A stretch of DNA of 64,000 nucleotides, from positions 186,001 through 250,000 of the forward strand of contig JABVXV010000035.1 in assembly GCA_013365325.1 (NCBI GenBank). Direction: 5' to 3'. Both the position numbers and the translations under genes were made by a program. Below, piece after piece: positions 13,690 to 26,590 of the stretch; within the stretch, counting starts at the first letter, position 1; each line of letters starts with the position of its first letter. Under the pieces are notes generated by a model. That model saw nothing but the letters and a program-made list of their open reading frames with translations. It made no database searches and was not told the DNA's origin. This DNA is from Dipetalonema caudispina. Lineage: Eukaryota > Nematoda > Chromadorea > Rhabditida > Onchocercidae.

Positions 13690-15651
13690 AACACATCATC
13701 TCTGGTCAGAGTATAACTTAAATTAAAAAGAACTTCAAAAACTCAAAAATTGCAGTCAACGTTGTCACACCTCCGTAATACCATACATCGGCATATTACA
13801 TAAACAGAAATAGCTCCCTATTATAATACGAGGACAAATTTTATTTCAAACAGATGTGACGGTTTTCATTCTTAGAGTAACATTTACTATTAGTCACGCT
13901 ATGTTCAAAATTGAGGAGTGTTCATTTCTCACTTATGGCGTGATTACAGTAACAATGCATCTTGAAATGGCATTTTTATCTAGCTGAGGTGATGCGTTCC
14001 AGACAACGAAGGATGGTAACAATGACAGTGATAATGCGTTTTAGTGGTATCAATCATATCTCAAGATAGATAGGCATGAAGTGAAGATACTTCACTTTTT
14101 ATACAAAATACATATTATCCGAATGTTATCTTTTTGTAATGGTAGCAATACAGTATGGGGAAATGATGGCAATATTTACGACACAGTAGAATCAACAATG
14201 CCGTGCTGTTGCAAAATCCACTGCATAAAACGGACACAAAAGTACATGCAGAGGCACACGTACGTGAAAACTTACAGAGTCAAAAGCAAATTAAAAAAAT
14301 TTAGCACCAAAGGATAGACACTCAAATGAAAGCGAACTGTCAACCCAGTAGAAAGCCGTCAAATACAAAGAGACTTTCAGTTGAAAAATTCAAAACAAGT
14401 ATGAAGGCATCGTCCGAAACAATTTACAACTCAGACCAAAAAATATGCAAAAGTTAGATCTCAAGACGGGCTTCCACAAACATCCATCAGCGCAGTAAAT
14501 GATAACACACAGATCAAAATTAGGTAAATGAAGCAGGCACAGGTGCATCCATTATATCCACAAACAATTCCAACTTGTGAACCATATTACTAAGTCTCAA
14601 CATATCAATGAAGCATCATAAGCCTCAGAACAATCCAATAACATATTAAGAAATCATAAATTCCAGTTATTGATGAAAAATAGCTAAGAACTGCGCGAGT
14701 TAATTAATTATACTGCGAGTGAAAGAAAACTATGTTTGTACACAAGCAACGAGTAAATATTTTATGAATAAATAGAGCACGAAATTTAATCGTACTGACA
14801 GTCTATACAATAGAAAAACTAAAAGAACGACAAAGTAAAGGATGAATATACAACAGTAAAATAATGAAACATACCGGGATTTGATTGCAATATTATGTTA
14901 TGCACTTCGAAAAATTCCATAAAAAAAGAAAAAAAAAATCCGATAACTAAAACATTTAATCAAGAGCCACCCGGGATACGGTTGAATAATAAAGGCAACT
15001 CTCTGCACTCTTCCATAATCTGCAACAATTCATCATGCGTCGCATGATGCGATATTAAAATATCAACAGTAATCAGAAAAAAAATTTACAAATCACATTT
15101 CAATTACACATTTCGCTGCAAGATTTACCCTATCCAACTGATGTTTCATAAACAAACGGTCAAAATTTAAAACAGTCCAACATACACTTTATTGCAAAGT
15201 AGAAACGATTAACTTGAGAATAACCGATTGTTATCACGACAGCGAAATTAATGAGATGATGTCGTAAAACAAAAATATTCATTAACTAAAAAATTACCGT
15301 GCAGCCTAAATCAGTAAATAAATTTATTATATTTCGATAACTTAAGAAGTGAAGTAGAAGAAAAGCGAAGGAGATGAAGTATGTGAGAAGGAACCATCTC
15401 TGAAAGCCATTTGATAAAATTGGGTTCCTTCAAGTCCAGTCTGTGAAGTTCCAATGAATACCGACGGTTTTATACAAGGAAACATAGAAACACAAGGAAA
15501 CGACCAGTTTTCAAAAAAAAAAAACTGATAAAAGACACTGAGAATTTTTTAGAAAGATTCAGCGATGAGCGGTTTATAGATAACGAGAAGAGAAGATGCA
15601 AAAAGTAACCAAAAATTTAGACGAAAGGATAGCCATACGATAGAGACGAAG

Positions 15652-18600
15652 TTATGACTTATAAATTTTGATGACGTCCTCGATCTTCTTGCGACATATT
15701 GGACACTCCCCATTCAAGTGCCATGTTTCTGTTGCACATTCGAAACACATCGACATATGCCCACATGTGTAGATTACACAGTTTACCTGAAATCAAATAA
15801 ATTATGAATGACTCCAACATCAGGCGACACAATTTTTAAGCAAACTTTTAAACGCAAGAGATCAGTTTTGAATAGAAAACTAGCTTATCCATATAAAACT
15901 AACCTAAATACCAAACCACTCCTTGCATTCACCACATTGATGAAGCCATTGTTTTTTTGATGACATTTTGATGATTAACATTAGTGATTCCATAGAAGAG
16001 AAAACTTACTTTAGAGTTCATACAGATTCTACATTCATCGCCGATTTCACCTTCATCATCACCGGATCGTTGTTGATGAATTGCCGTTTGTGCAGGTAGT
16101 AGCGGACGAGGTGAAGGGTGTAAAGGTGGCCTTCCCGGCAGAAGCCGAACCGGAGATGCCCTTCAATATACACGTTAAATTCTAACTCCTATCTACATAT
16201 TTTCAAATCAATCAACGCAAACATGATTCTCAATCGGAATCAAATTTGTACCTGGCTGGCACTGGTGGCGGTGGGAATTGCGATCGATGAGATATATTGG
16301 ATTCGCTACTATGAAGTCCGTGAATGTTATCTAAATTTTCCAAGAAGTCGATGAAATGTTCCCCACTCATGAATATCGGTCTCGAAGGCCGAGCTACAGC
16401 AGGAGTTGAAGTAGGTACTCTCCTTTCTGTTTCTGAATATGGATAAATTTATATTCATGCCAACTTATCCACTCTTCTTTATATTTATATTCATGCCAAC
16501 TTATCCACTCTTCTTTATATTTATATTCATGCCAACTTATCCACTCTTCTTTATATTTATACTCAAAATATTTGGTTCTCGAAAAGTTTGAAAAAGAACG
16601 ATTAAAAAATTACCTGAAGAACATGGCAGACGTAAAAATACTCCGCTCAAACCGTCACCAGTTTCCGACTGCGTTCGTCTGGATAAAAGAGGAGAACAGT
16701 CCTCACGATTAGCATGTGCGAGATGTGTGCTCGTTGTTGGAAAAGTAGATCTGGGGAACATATATTAAAAGGAGCTATCATGCACAAGTAATGCGGCAAC
16801 AATGCCTTTTCGATTGTATAAATAATAACTTCGAAAAAATGTACAAATCTGATAAAACTTACAATTCACTGCTCGGTCCCCCAGCATCTGTTCGTGTTTC
16901 AGGGGATAAGTCAAGCAAACTACGCGAGGTTCTTGTGATTGTTGGAATTGGCGGCAAACGCTGCGTTGTCATTTGAGACGCTACTGCTACTTTAACAGTT
17001 CCTATAAAAAAAGCGAAAGTTCATATTTGATGCTAGAATCATTTTGAAATCTTGCACATGAACTTCGTCAGTAAATTAGACGGTCTTAGTACTCTTCATG
17101 ACCAACCATTATTTATTAATCATATATGGCATGTTATTTGAAATCATAACTCTTTAATGCCAAAATTTTAACGACGAACATCGTACTGCAACTTCCCAAT
17201 ATTTTTATCAAATCCAAAATTACCTAGCACGCGTATTTTCTGCGTCGTGCCGTAAACATCGAAATATGCCCACAGCCTCACAGATGTATCTACATGAATG
17301 ATGACGCGAGGTGCGAGGTTGTTCTTCGCAAAATAAACCTCACCTAAAAATTTCACAATAAAGTGAGAATTCTATATCTAAAAAAGAAATTTTACTGCTG
17401 AAAAAAGACAAACATACCTTTTTCAGTGATCCAAAATGACAGCTCATCACTAATTTTAGGTTGTGCAGCTACATCTTTGATGCCAACCCAATATTCCGGC
17501 CTTTCTAAAAGATCATCGCTATCCACTGGAAGTGTTGAACCTTGTAAATTAACCGGATCACAGCAAGTCAATCCGAATGCCATACTACCAGTATAAGCTG
17601 ACTCTATATCCAGTACCTGAAAACGAAATGTGATTGTGAACGAGAATCTCAAAACATGTATAAAATCTTTCTCAAGCTAGAATTTTTCTTCACAAGCACC
17701 TCGAAAAGGATTGTTTAGTTGGAATGAAAAATCCAAATTACTTTTTCACATTAAACGCAACCTGAATCACGATTTTTTCATTTAGTGCAAGAGGTCTGGA
17801 TGTGAAAACATAACCACAGGCATATTCACCAGCGTGTCTTTCAGCAACAGTATAAGCGTGAGTCAAAGAAACATGCTTTCCACGGACAGTATGAAAAGTC
17901 AATGGTGTAAACTGTACACCTGAAAAATTTATTTTAATATAATGTAACGAAATGTGGAACTTTTATAAATCTATCTGGAACGGTGTACAAATCTTGCCTG
18001 CATGATATTTTGAAAGGGGCAAATTTGGCCGCGAATTTGAACTGTTTCTAGAGTGTCGATGATGAGTCGTAGTGCTCGTTGTTGCAATTTGTGCTTGTGA
18101 GACTGATGTTGTTGAAAGAGGACGACTACTTGCACGATTCCTACTTACTGCTGACCGTGCTGATCGAAACCTGACTTCATTCGGGTCTGCAAAATATTGA
18201 ACACAGGATAAGCAACGATATATACGGAACAAACGTAATATAAACGAAGTTTATGAAACAGAATTCGTCAATTATACCACAAGAAAAGTCAATAAATAAT
18301 CCAATAAACATTATGCAGCGCTCATAATAAACCAGAATACACTGGAATTGGCTAAGCTAACTGAATCACGGCCAAGTCCATGGTGCAAATGACCGAATGA
18401 TGATCCATTACGGAATAATGATCTGAGAAAGATTTTGTACAGCAATCACTATTGGAAAAAAGTACTTACCAATGAATTCAAGCGAGGAACTATTTCCATA
18501 TATATCAACAATAACCCATAAAGGCGAAAACACATTGATTCCATTCAGAAACTGTCCTTTCAAAACACCATTTATTCCGTAATAAAGTTCGCCCTCAGCG

Positions 18601-21600
18601 TTCACATAAAAATGCAAAATTGACCCAGCTACAGAGTAACGCTCAGGTAACGCTTTTGCCCAATAGCCTTCTTTACTAGTTAAATCTGGACATGCAAACC
18701 TAGAAAGTTGAGTATTATATATTAGAAAGTTGAGTATTATATATATAAGCACCTACAAATATTGAGAAATGGAGTAATGAAGTACCAAACAAAACCACTG
18801 AAAATTCTCACTTTGGTAGTTCGATGCCACGGAAAGTTTCTGGATCAACATTTGTAACACCGAAACGTAGAACACCAGACCAATTTGAAACCACTTCAGC
18901 GAATCGAATGCAAACATTCTCATCGATCTGTATCGGTCTGCAAAACTTCTTGATTCGATTACTGTTGGTCCTGAATATAAAGTAACCGAAACATTTACAT
19001 TCAAGTGAGAAAAAACTCCAAAATCTACTTCTACATTAAATTCAACATGAACTACAAGGTTTAGAAATCTCAAAAAAGATGCTACTTTCATCTGATAAAT
19101 ATGCCTCGCTGTACTGTATAAAAAAACGACGTGTCGCTGTGATAAAGATATTTCTTTAAATCGGTATAAGAATAAAATGCCCATGAAATCTTTATTTATA
19201 TCAACACTAAAGCTCTAATGAAACGGAATGGGGTACTCAAGTAGTACACCAGCAACAGCAGATAAGGACTACTTAATTGTACAAGGCCAAAAAACGTCTC
19301 TGAATTAAAGATACAATGTCTTTATAAATGAAGTAGGATTCATTCATTTAAAAACTTCTAAACACCAAACTCATCCGACAAAATGGCAGAATCGGATAAC
19401 GAAATAAAGGATTCTCAAAAATTGACTTTTTTTTTAAAACAACAATCATTCTGTCGTCTAGGCCTGCACTCTATTCACGTACCGAGATCCTCTCGTAAAT
19501 ATTTCTTCTCTCTAGCAATTCAGGCAAACCCATTTACTACTGAACGGCTTGCAGCATTTTGAACATAATTTATTCGCATATTCTCAAACTAGGTATAAGA
19601 ATTTCAAGATCTAATTTACTTGACCAAGAATTAAAAATTTATTTAGTAGTGGTTCTTCTGAGTATTTCTCTAGTGCTGTGCGTACACAGAGAATACACAC
19701 CACAGCATTTCTCTCCTCGCCCCCAAACTTCCCCTTCCTCGCAAATCAAATATATCACTTTTTAGCAAACAACAGTCGATACCACGAAAGGATTTCAAAG
19801 CTTAAACTTCTGATTTCTTCTTTACGATTCTTAGTTGAACAGTTGAAAAACTTTTTACCGACTGCTGAAGGCAAGACCTTTACAGAAAGATTCTCTTCGT
19901 CTCGCGACTCGACCTCCTCGTAAAATTTGTATATTAGAACCATGCACATGATGAAAAGTGAGCTGTGGCAGAGGCCATTCTGATGTGCCTTGATTCACCA
20001 CCGTATTCTCATCGTAATTCGCAATTTGCAACCCATCGTCAGGAACTGATTCTGAAAAGAAAAAGTTAAAACTGGTTTTCAAGCAATCACTATAAAGTAA
20101 CATACTTAGTTTAATTTCTTTTTGTACCCAATAGTTACCAATTGCTTATATACATGCGGTATCCCGAAACCCAACTTTTTGTAAATACCTTTCAATTCTA
20201 TTAATACTCGAAATTTTTAGCACCTCACTATAAAATATGTAAATTTGACAAACTAAATTTCTGATTGAAATATGCTATAAAATGAAAAGTTCATCACAAC
20301 TAAATTCAATTTCATGGAAATCTTCCTTGCAAAACGCCAACTTTCACAATTTCGGTGACATTTGGCAATTCATCATAATGGATCTAATAAAGATTTATCT
20401 ACTTTTAGTAGACAAGGTGGCCAATTTTCGTACAGACTTGGATTAGAGAACATACTAGTAATATAAATTAAGCCGAATCTCATGATATACTACCTCAAAA
20501 GGAAAGTAACGTTCTGTTTTTGTATATAAAAATATCTCCTGCGATGATATAAAGCTGCAAATAAGCTTCACCAACATAATGAATTTACGAAAGCCATTGT
20601 CCACAGTTTGGGCTATTAATAATAGCTCAAGGGAGCCTGCTTCCCCAAAAAAATACATTATTTGGAAAATGAAACATATACTGCATAATTACAGCAATAA
20701 ATATACTACCACGACTCACTCCTTTACGTATGTACTTACACAACACCGTATTCAGAAAAAAAACAAACAACTACTAGTGAAAGCCGACTTTCCCATCTAT
20801 CGGATAAGCACACTATATGAGGACAACTTAACATACTGCTTACTGCGTAACTAGTACTGATTAAATTCACAATATTCACCTCCGTCTCTATGAACTAGTC
20901 CTCTATATTAAAGCCTAAATTCTAAACTTAATTTTTCTCTTCTTTCTCAACACGAATAAGCTTCGTATTTCACTGCATTCGATCATCTTGAGGTCTTTTA
21001 TACTATAGGTAAAAACTCACCAATTTCCAGTGATTTTTAAAAACAGCCTTTGCTTAAAAGACAGCGATAAAATAGCTGGATCAACTGGATATCTGGACTC
21101 AAAAAACGCCCGGCAGCAGTAAACTGGCAACATTTTTCTACAGTAAAAATTTTGGTACAGAAACAGGGAGAAAGGTATCTAAGGTTATCTGCAAGCAAGA
21201 AAGAATTTTGCCGTTTTATTCAGTTCACTCATAATGCTGAAGCCAAAATTGCAGAAAATACCAAGATCGTAGAAAATACTTTAGAGAATATTTTATTAAT
21301 TCATTAATAGGCGAAAATCAATCTAATGCTCAATGCAGAACTCTAGACTGCATATCCGAAGTCTGCAGAATGGCATAACATATGGAGAGCACCTTCCTGA
21401 AGCCAAACCACTATCATACGTTTTGATACTTCGAGTCAGAAAGCTTATGTATTAAAGAAAACAATACCTTTCTCTCATGATCTTCGAAAATCGAATGAAG
21501 AAAAAATTTCGCAACAATAGAACGTGCTACCCAATCAATATCTATACCCTACATGAGATTCCCGAAAACATAAATATTCAAGACTAAAGAAGAAAATGTT

Positions 21601-21858
21601 AGCGAACAAGGAGAAAACAATGAAAATATATATAGGACCTGATTGGTGAACTGTAGAAGAGGACACACCTTTGAATTTATTTCGAATGTCTGCACTCTTT
21701 TTGAAGAGTCTTTTCAAAGTTCCACAATCTCCAAATTCATTAGATTCACTTGGAGTCGTATCGTCTAATGATTCTGATATAACGATCTCAGATGGTCCAG
21801 CACCAGATATCGTACCATTGGATATGTTTTTAAGCAAACCGTCATGATCAGAAGTCAT
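15652..21858 (-). CDS. neur: Neuralized E3 ubiquitin-protein ligase
   Basis: Neuralized proteins ubiquitinate DSL ligands and so promote Notch signalling in the sending cell. Thirteen exons join in frame on -: 21858-21669, 20051-19859, 18937-18812, 18699-18470, 18186-17998, 17919-17762, 17616-17418, 17343-17224, 17001-16863, 16750-16614, 16432-16252, 16160-16010, 15786-15652; 715 aa. NHR1 is about 90-246 (LTFHHVHG, SSRPIQIDENVCIRF, WSGVLRFGVT, GYWAKALPERY, VDIYGN). NHR2 is about 310-468 (LTFHTVRG, SRPLALNEKI, MAFGLTCCDP, FDVYGTTQKIRVLG). A Ser/Pro-rich linker precedes a C-terminal RING, C664-x2-C667-x11-C679-x-H681-x3-C685-x2-C688-x10-C699-x2-C702. The size fits the family. Intron 5 appears to use a GC donor. 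The N-terminus is least certain: the ATG at 21858 has no adjacent acceptor, and an in-frame ATG lies at 21921. A 5' exon ending at 21924 before GTATGT is also possible. Confidence 0.93.
16448..16562. repeat. 36-bp tandem repeat, about 3 copies
   Basis: A 36-bp unit (core ATATTCATGCCAAC, starting at 16451, 16487 and 16523) is repeated almost perfectly. It lies in the intron between exons 10 and 11 of the Neuralized gene, so it does not affect the protein. Confidence 0.95.
18701..18744. repeat. 22-bp tandem duplication at a 3' splice site
   Basis: Two identical 22-bp units (each beginning TAGAAAGTTGAG) abut Neuralized exon 4, whose acceptor AG reads 18701-18700 on the minus strand. In transcript direction the pyrimidine stretch CAACTTTCTA occurs twice; only the exon-proximal copy ends in AG. 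Confidence 0.9.
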
Positions 21859-22242
21859 TTGTGTTCCGAAAAAATAAAAATAAAAATCCGTAGCGAGGGG
21901 TTTGACACTTTGCAAAAACATACCCGCGCGAGTAGAGAGGAAGAATATAAGCTACCTCTTCGTCCGGTCATAACCGAAACAATTCTAACCGTTTGCCGTT
22001 TACCAAATGGCGACTCAAATTTGTCAGTAGTACCTTGTAGCCAACCACGTGATTCTTTTCATGAAACATACTAAGCCTAGTTTTTTTTATAATGTTTATC
22101 ATATGTTTTCTTCGGAAATCTATTGACGGCCGTTTATCAACAAATTTTTGTTTAAAAGCATCTATACTTGCTTATAATTATATTTTAAATTCTGCAGTTC
22201 TGTAAGAAAAACTGTTCATTTTAAAGTATTGCAAAATGAAAC

Positions 22243-22279
22243 AAAGCAAGCAACAGCTCCTGCAGTTGTTGCTTGCTTT
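22243..22279. repeat. Inverted repeat, 12-bp arms
   Basis: AAAGCAAGCAAC (22243-22254) and its exact reverse complement (22268-22279) flank a 13-base spacer, about 390 bp upstream of the Neuralized ATG. It could form a hairpin or be a dyad binding site. Confidence 0.75.
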
Positions 22280-25224
22280 CTTCTATCAGTTCTGAATAAG
22301 AGCTAACGTCGTAAAAAAAACTGAGGAATAACAAGTAGTGTTTACCTTGTGCATTCGTACTATAAAGGGGAATGTAAACACCTCAGAAGGAGAGAAAATA
22401 TTCATCTGCTTAATCAAGCAACATTTTTATCCTTTTCCAGTTACATCTATTTAATTCAAGAGAAAGCACAGGTGAAGAATATTTCGTAAAGCTGTAATCA
22501 ATAAATCTTAATATCTCAGAAGGTAATGGCTCGACACCTGCCTTTTCCTATGTCAACACCAAGCCAAGGACTTGAATCGACATAGTTCCTCAAAAAATTT
22601 TTCGTTGATAATTTACTCCTACAAAAGTCTTAAAATATTTGGATATCTCTAAATTCTTGCTAAATGAAACAATATCTACATTAAACAGACTTGAAACGAG
22701 GATAAGAGAGTGTTTACAAATGACCCCCTCGGCACCTATATCTAGAATATCTGCAATACTCAGTGATTGGAATTTGTTTAATTAATTTCAGAAAAGAAAA
22801 AAATTACCGAAAATTGACAAAAGAGTGAGTGAGATTATTTCTTCGGATATATGTCTACGTCAATGATCGTATTATAGGATCAACATTCAGCACAAGGAAT
22901 TTTCATCATATATTTCAAAAGTCTGAGCAACCGCAAATTTTTTAACATTACCAAAGCCTATGAAATAGGGAGCTAACATATCAGGTCAAAATTAGCCTCT
23001 ACGAAGAATGCCCAACAAACAGACGAGAAATGGTATCTGGAAGGATTTTTTAGATGAATTTAGGTATGTTTATTGTTCAAGAGATCGAAAGCACTTCAAC
23101 TTTCAACTGGTGATTGAAAAACCTGAACCAGTGTAGAGGCAATCAGGATAACCTTTGCAAAAATTTCAAAAAGTGATACAACGTACTAACTGCATGTTAA
23201 ACCCGATGCACCGGCAAAATGAAGCAACAGACTCTTAAAGTTCGGTACAAGGGACGCAAGAATAAGTGGTTCTGCAACAAATAATTAGCAGCATATGAAC
23301 AGAACGAAAAAAACAAAAATATAAGCCTTGGAAAAAAGAAGCATAGGTTAGCATAAAAACGCAACGAATGAGACGACGTCAGCAGGAAACCCATCTCAAC
23401 CAGTTCCTAGATCAGTTCGTGTATTTTGAGCAGCACGAAAAGCTTTTATCAGGGAGAGTTACACTTCTTGCAATGAAGACAGCAAAGAAAACAAGATGAG
23501 GAAAGAGGTCCACTAGGCGAACACCCTCCTCATTTTGTTACTTCATCTCAAACGCCCACAACCACCTCTGTTACTCTGATAACTTCGCATCAACCTCACC
23601 CAGTTTCTCTGATAACGATGACAAAACGGAGAAAACGACAAGAATGAATAGGTTTGCGTAGCGAAAGATACTTAAACCAACATATTTCCTCACAAAATGA
23701 ACAACAAAGTAAGTACTGCTTTATTTAGCAGTCCTTCAAGTTCTATTTATCAGTAACAGCTATATACAATCAAGCAAACCAGTTTTTAAGCAAAAAAAAA
23801 ATCCTTCACTCTAGAATAGCCTGACAGAAAATTTTTTGTTTACTATTTAACTACGAACCGATAAAAATAAAAAGAAAAATAAGGCCTGAAATTGAAGGAA
23901 AACCCTTAAAGAAGATAAGAAAATAACAGATTGCACGGTGAGAGACAAATCAGCTGCATTTGAATGGACATCTGTAAGAAAGACCTCCATCACTTTCGCA
24001 AACAACGCAACTCGGTTCTAAAACCAGCTAACTTTACAGTAAGAATTGGTGGAGACCATTGATAAGCCTTTCACCCGTTTCTAATGTCCCAACTTGTGCT
24101 GTTTGCACTGAAGATTGCTTCTACAAAATAGATGCTCATGAAAGTCGGATAAAATTATTGTAAGAGTCACAGTTATTAAAAAGAGATATATTATCTAGTT
24201 TTTCTCATGGTAACTTGGAAACCATAAAAAACATCGGTAGACTCAAAACTTTATGCTATTATGCAAGAAGTTACCTCCGCAACATGAAACATGAAATTAA
24301 GAATGCGAGCCTTCTTGTGAAAACAAAGGAAAGAAATAAAGAAAATCTCGCTTCCAATTTAACCGAACTTTCCTACTTTGAACGTAACATTCCTGACAAT
24401 TTTGATAACCCACCTTTCTGTTGTTCAACAACTAGAACTTTAATCCTACAAGAAAACTTGCCCAATGAATTTGGAAAAAATAAAGACAAAAAACATCTTG
24501 CCCTTGCCTTCCAACCTGCATAGCAATAATAACAAAGACTGAGATTATCCTACTTTACCCAAACAATGTGTGAAAGGATGTTTAAAGAACCCCTTATACC
24601 TGGATTTTCTTGACAGTCTTGATGTTTGCATGATTAATAATTAATTAGATGAGCAAAGTACTAAAAAACGATTTAAAAAGATTTGGAAAATTAACCTAAG
24701 ACTGCTAAAAACTTTTGAAAAAAAAATGAAATACGCAATTAAAGACAGTATGAAACTTATAGAAAATTCTCGTTGTTTCTAGGAAAAGCAAAACCGTCTT
24801 TAATTAATTCGTAACTGATGCAGCTGGGGCAAAACAAAAGTTTATCAACAGTGATATCACGAAGCGGTTTACCATCTTCCAAAGCCGCTCCGTGAAGTAG
24901 AAGGCTACATCTTACATTGGAGAACGCAGTTATTTTTTGTTTTACCATGAATCTCTCTATACAAAAAAAAGCTACTACTTTGATTTATTATTGGGTAAAA
25001 TGTTTTAAATCTTATCATTCGTGTCTGCCTAAGTTGGTCCTAAGTTGATAACAGATCACTTATTACAAGAGCTTCATGAAATCAAACAGCTGAATGTAAA
25101 AAAAATTCAGAAAGCTCGAAATGAAGTTAGAACTGCAACTAACCTCCTCTCAGATTATTCCCCATGCAATCGCTTTCACTCGGCGATCAATGGCTCCTAT
25201 ATTTTCTGAAACATAAGAGGATGG

Positions 25225-25225
<1 letters not shown>

Positions 25226-25257
<32 letters not shown>

Positions 25258-25262
25258 AAAAA
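25226..25262. repeat. Interrupted poly-A tract
   Basis: A 37-base run of A broken by a single G. No retrotransposon body or target-site duplication is evident beside it. Confidence 0.9.
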
Positions 25263-26445
25263 CAAAAATATAAGTGAACATTTCCCATGACCTAGCGCAC
25301 ACCCTAGTAGATAACGGCAAATAATGCATAACAGCGCATGTATTATGAAGATCAGTGGATTGTTTCATAGGTAATAATATATGTGGAGATAAGGTTAACT
25401 AAGGTTAACAAAAGGAACGGAAGTGAGATAATTAGAAGAGTCGCATTCTGTTCTTCACTAGTATAGACCCCACCTTTTGATAGGTAGTTTTCTGCTGGAT
25501 GGCCTGCCCATGTTGTGGACGCAACAGAAACTTCTCAGTACTTCAGAGCTTATACCGCAACATACTGCAATATGCAATAAGACCCTTGTATCACTTTTCA
25601 TCTTATGGACTAGAGTCAACTCCAATGATGGATCTTGGGTATGTAGTCACTTCGAAAATCCAGATCCAAATGTCCCGTTCGGGAGTTCTGAATGTTAACA
25701 CCAACTATTTAATTCCCTTTCCACTTATCATTTTGAAACCACCGTACCAACAAATATTCTTGGAAGTCGGAACTTTGGAACAAGAAGTAACAATATGAAT
25801 AGCCAATCGATCTTGATTATTCTATTTCAACTCGAAAACAACAAATTTATGCCTAATAACTTGACTTAGTTTATCACGATGGTATATGAAATTTACCTTC
25901 AAACGTTTCATTGCTTTATCTAAACTAATATATAATTTTGCCGGATGGGAACCCATTCAGACTGTACAAATCACGAATAAACTGAGGAGAAATGACTGTC
26001 TTTCCAGCGCGGTTAAAGAGATAACTATTAGTCATGTATTATATGCTGGTAGAATTTTGCATCGCCCAGCGGCTTGTTTTTCTTGTGTCGGTGTTTAGGG
26101 ATGACCGTAACAATAATGCCAAAAGATATAAGAGTGCAGAGGTTTTTGCTGTTATAAAGTTTTCCCTTCTATTTTTTCTGACCTCTTCAGTCTTACTTCC
26201 ATAATTTCACCGAAAGGATATGGTGAACATGCAAAACATAGCAAGATATCAATAAAAATGAGAGAACTTAGAAAAGGAATATAGTATATCCGAAGATTTT
26301 TTGACTTCCCTGTACACATCACTGCTGCTGCATTCCCATATATCTGGTGGAAAAGGCTCGTAAATAACAAAAAGTGTCTGTGATTAGCTGAGCAGAAGAA
26401 GCAAAGCCAAGAACTGGCAGTTTAACACGGAGTACAACATAGAAG

Positions 26446-26590
26446 CACTCCCCTCCTCACCCCCGCCCTCCAAGAACTGAATCCACACCCCAACAGCTTG
26501 TGACACCCCCTCAGCCCAGCACTGGACATCCGCCGAGCCTCAACAACCAACTTCATGCCGAACGTATCGGCCGCAATAGGGTCAGAGTGA
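26446..26590. other. GC-rich island in AT-rich DNA
   Basis: Bases 26461-26580 contain 72 G/C of 120 (60%), far above the surroundings. The patch is C-rich on + with several CpG steps. An open frame on - (26604-26422) spans it but shows no known motif. It could be a regulatory island, an old insertion or a fragment of a gene. Confidence 0.6.

Larger units (their letters stand above)
8864..15651. other. Intergenic region between ankyrin and Neuralized genes
   Basis: About 6.8 kb without a gene I can support. Open frames here are short and stop-bounded, with one exception at 13297-13689 listed separately. A small less AT-rich patch near 11035-11110 is open in several frames at once, which may be a decayed exon or chance. 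The right part should carry the 3' end of the Neuralized transcript and the left part the promoter of the ankyrin gene. Confidence 0.45.

Noticed and set aside
15905..15970. Short minus-strand frame containing QCGECKEWFG inside the last Neuralized intron
   Set aside because: It carries its own stop and would break the RING between its first and second cysteine pairs; no need for it in the phase-consistent model.
24215..24523. 102-codon + frame, Lys/Asn-rich
   Set aside because: Length is within what AT-rich random sequence of this size can yield; no splice context or motif.
24757..24948. 63-codon minus frame with a CPSC motif
   Set aside because: Contains internal donor- and acceptor-like motifs but no exon partners or family resemblance; compatible with chance.
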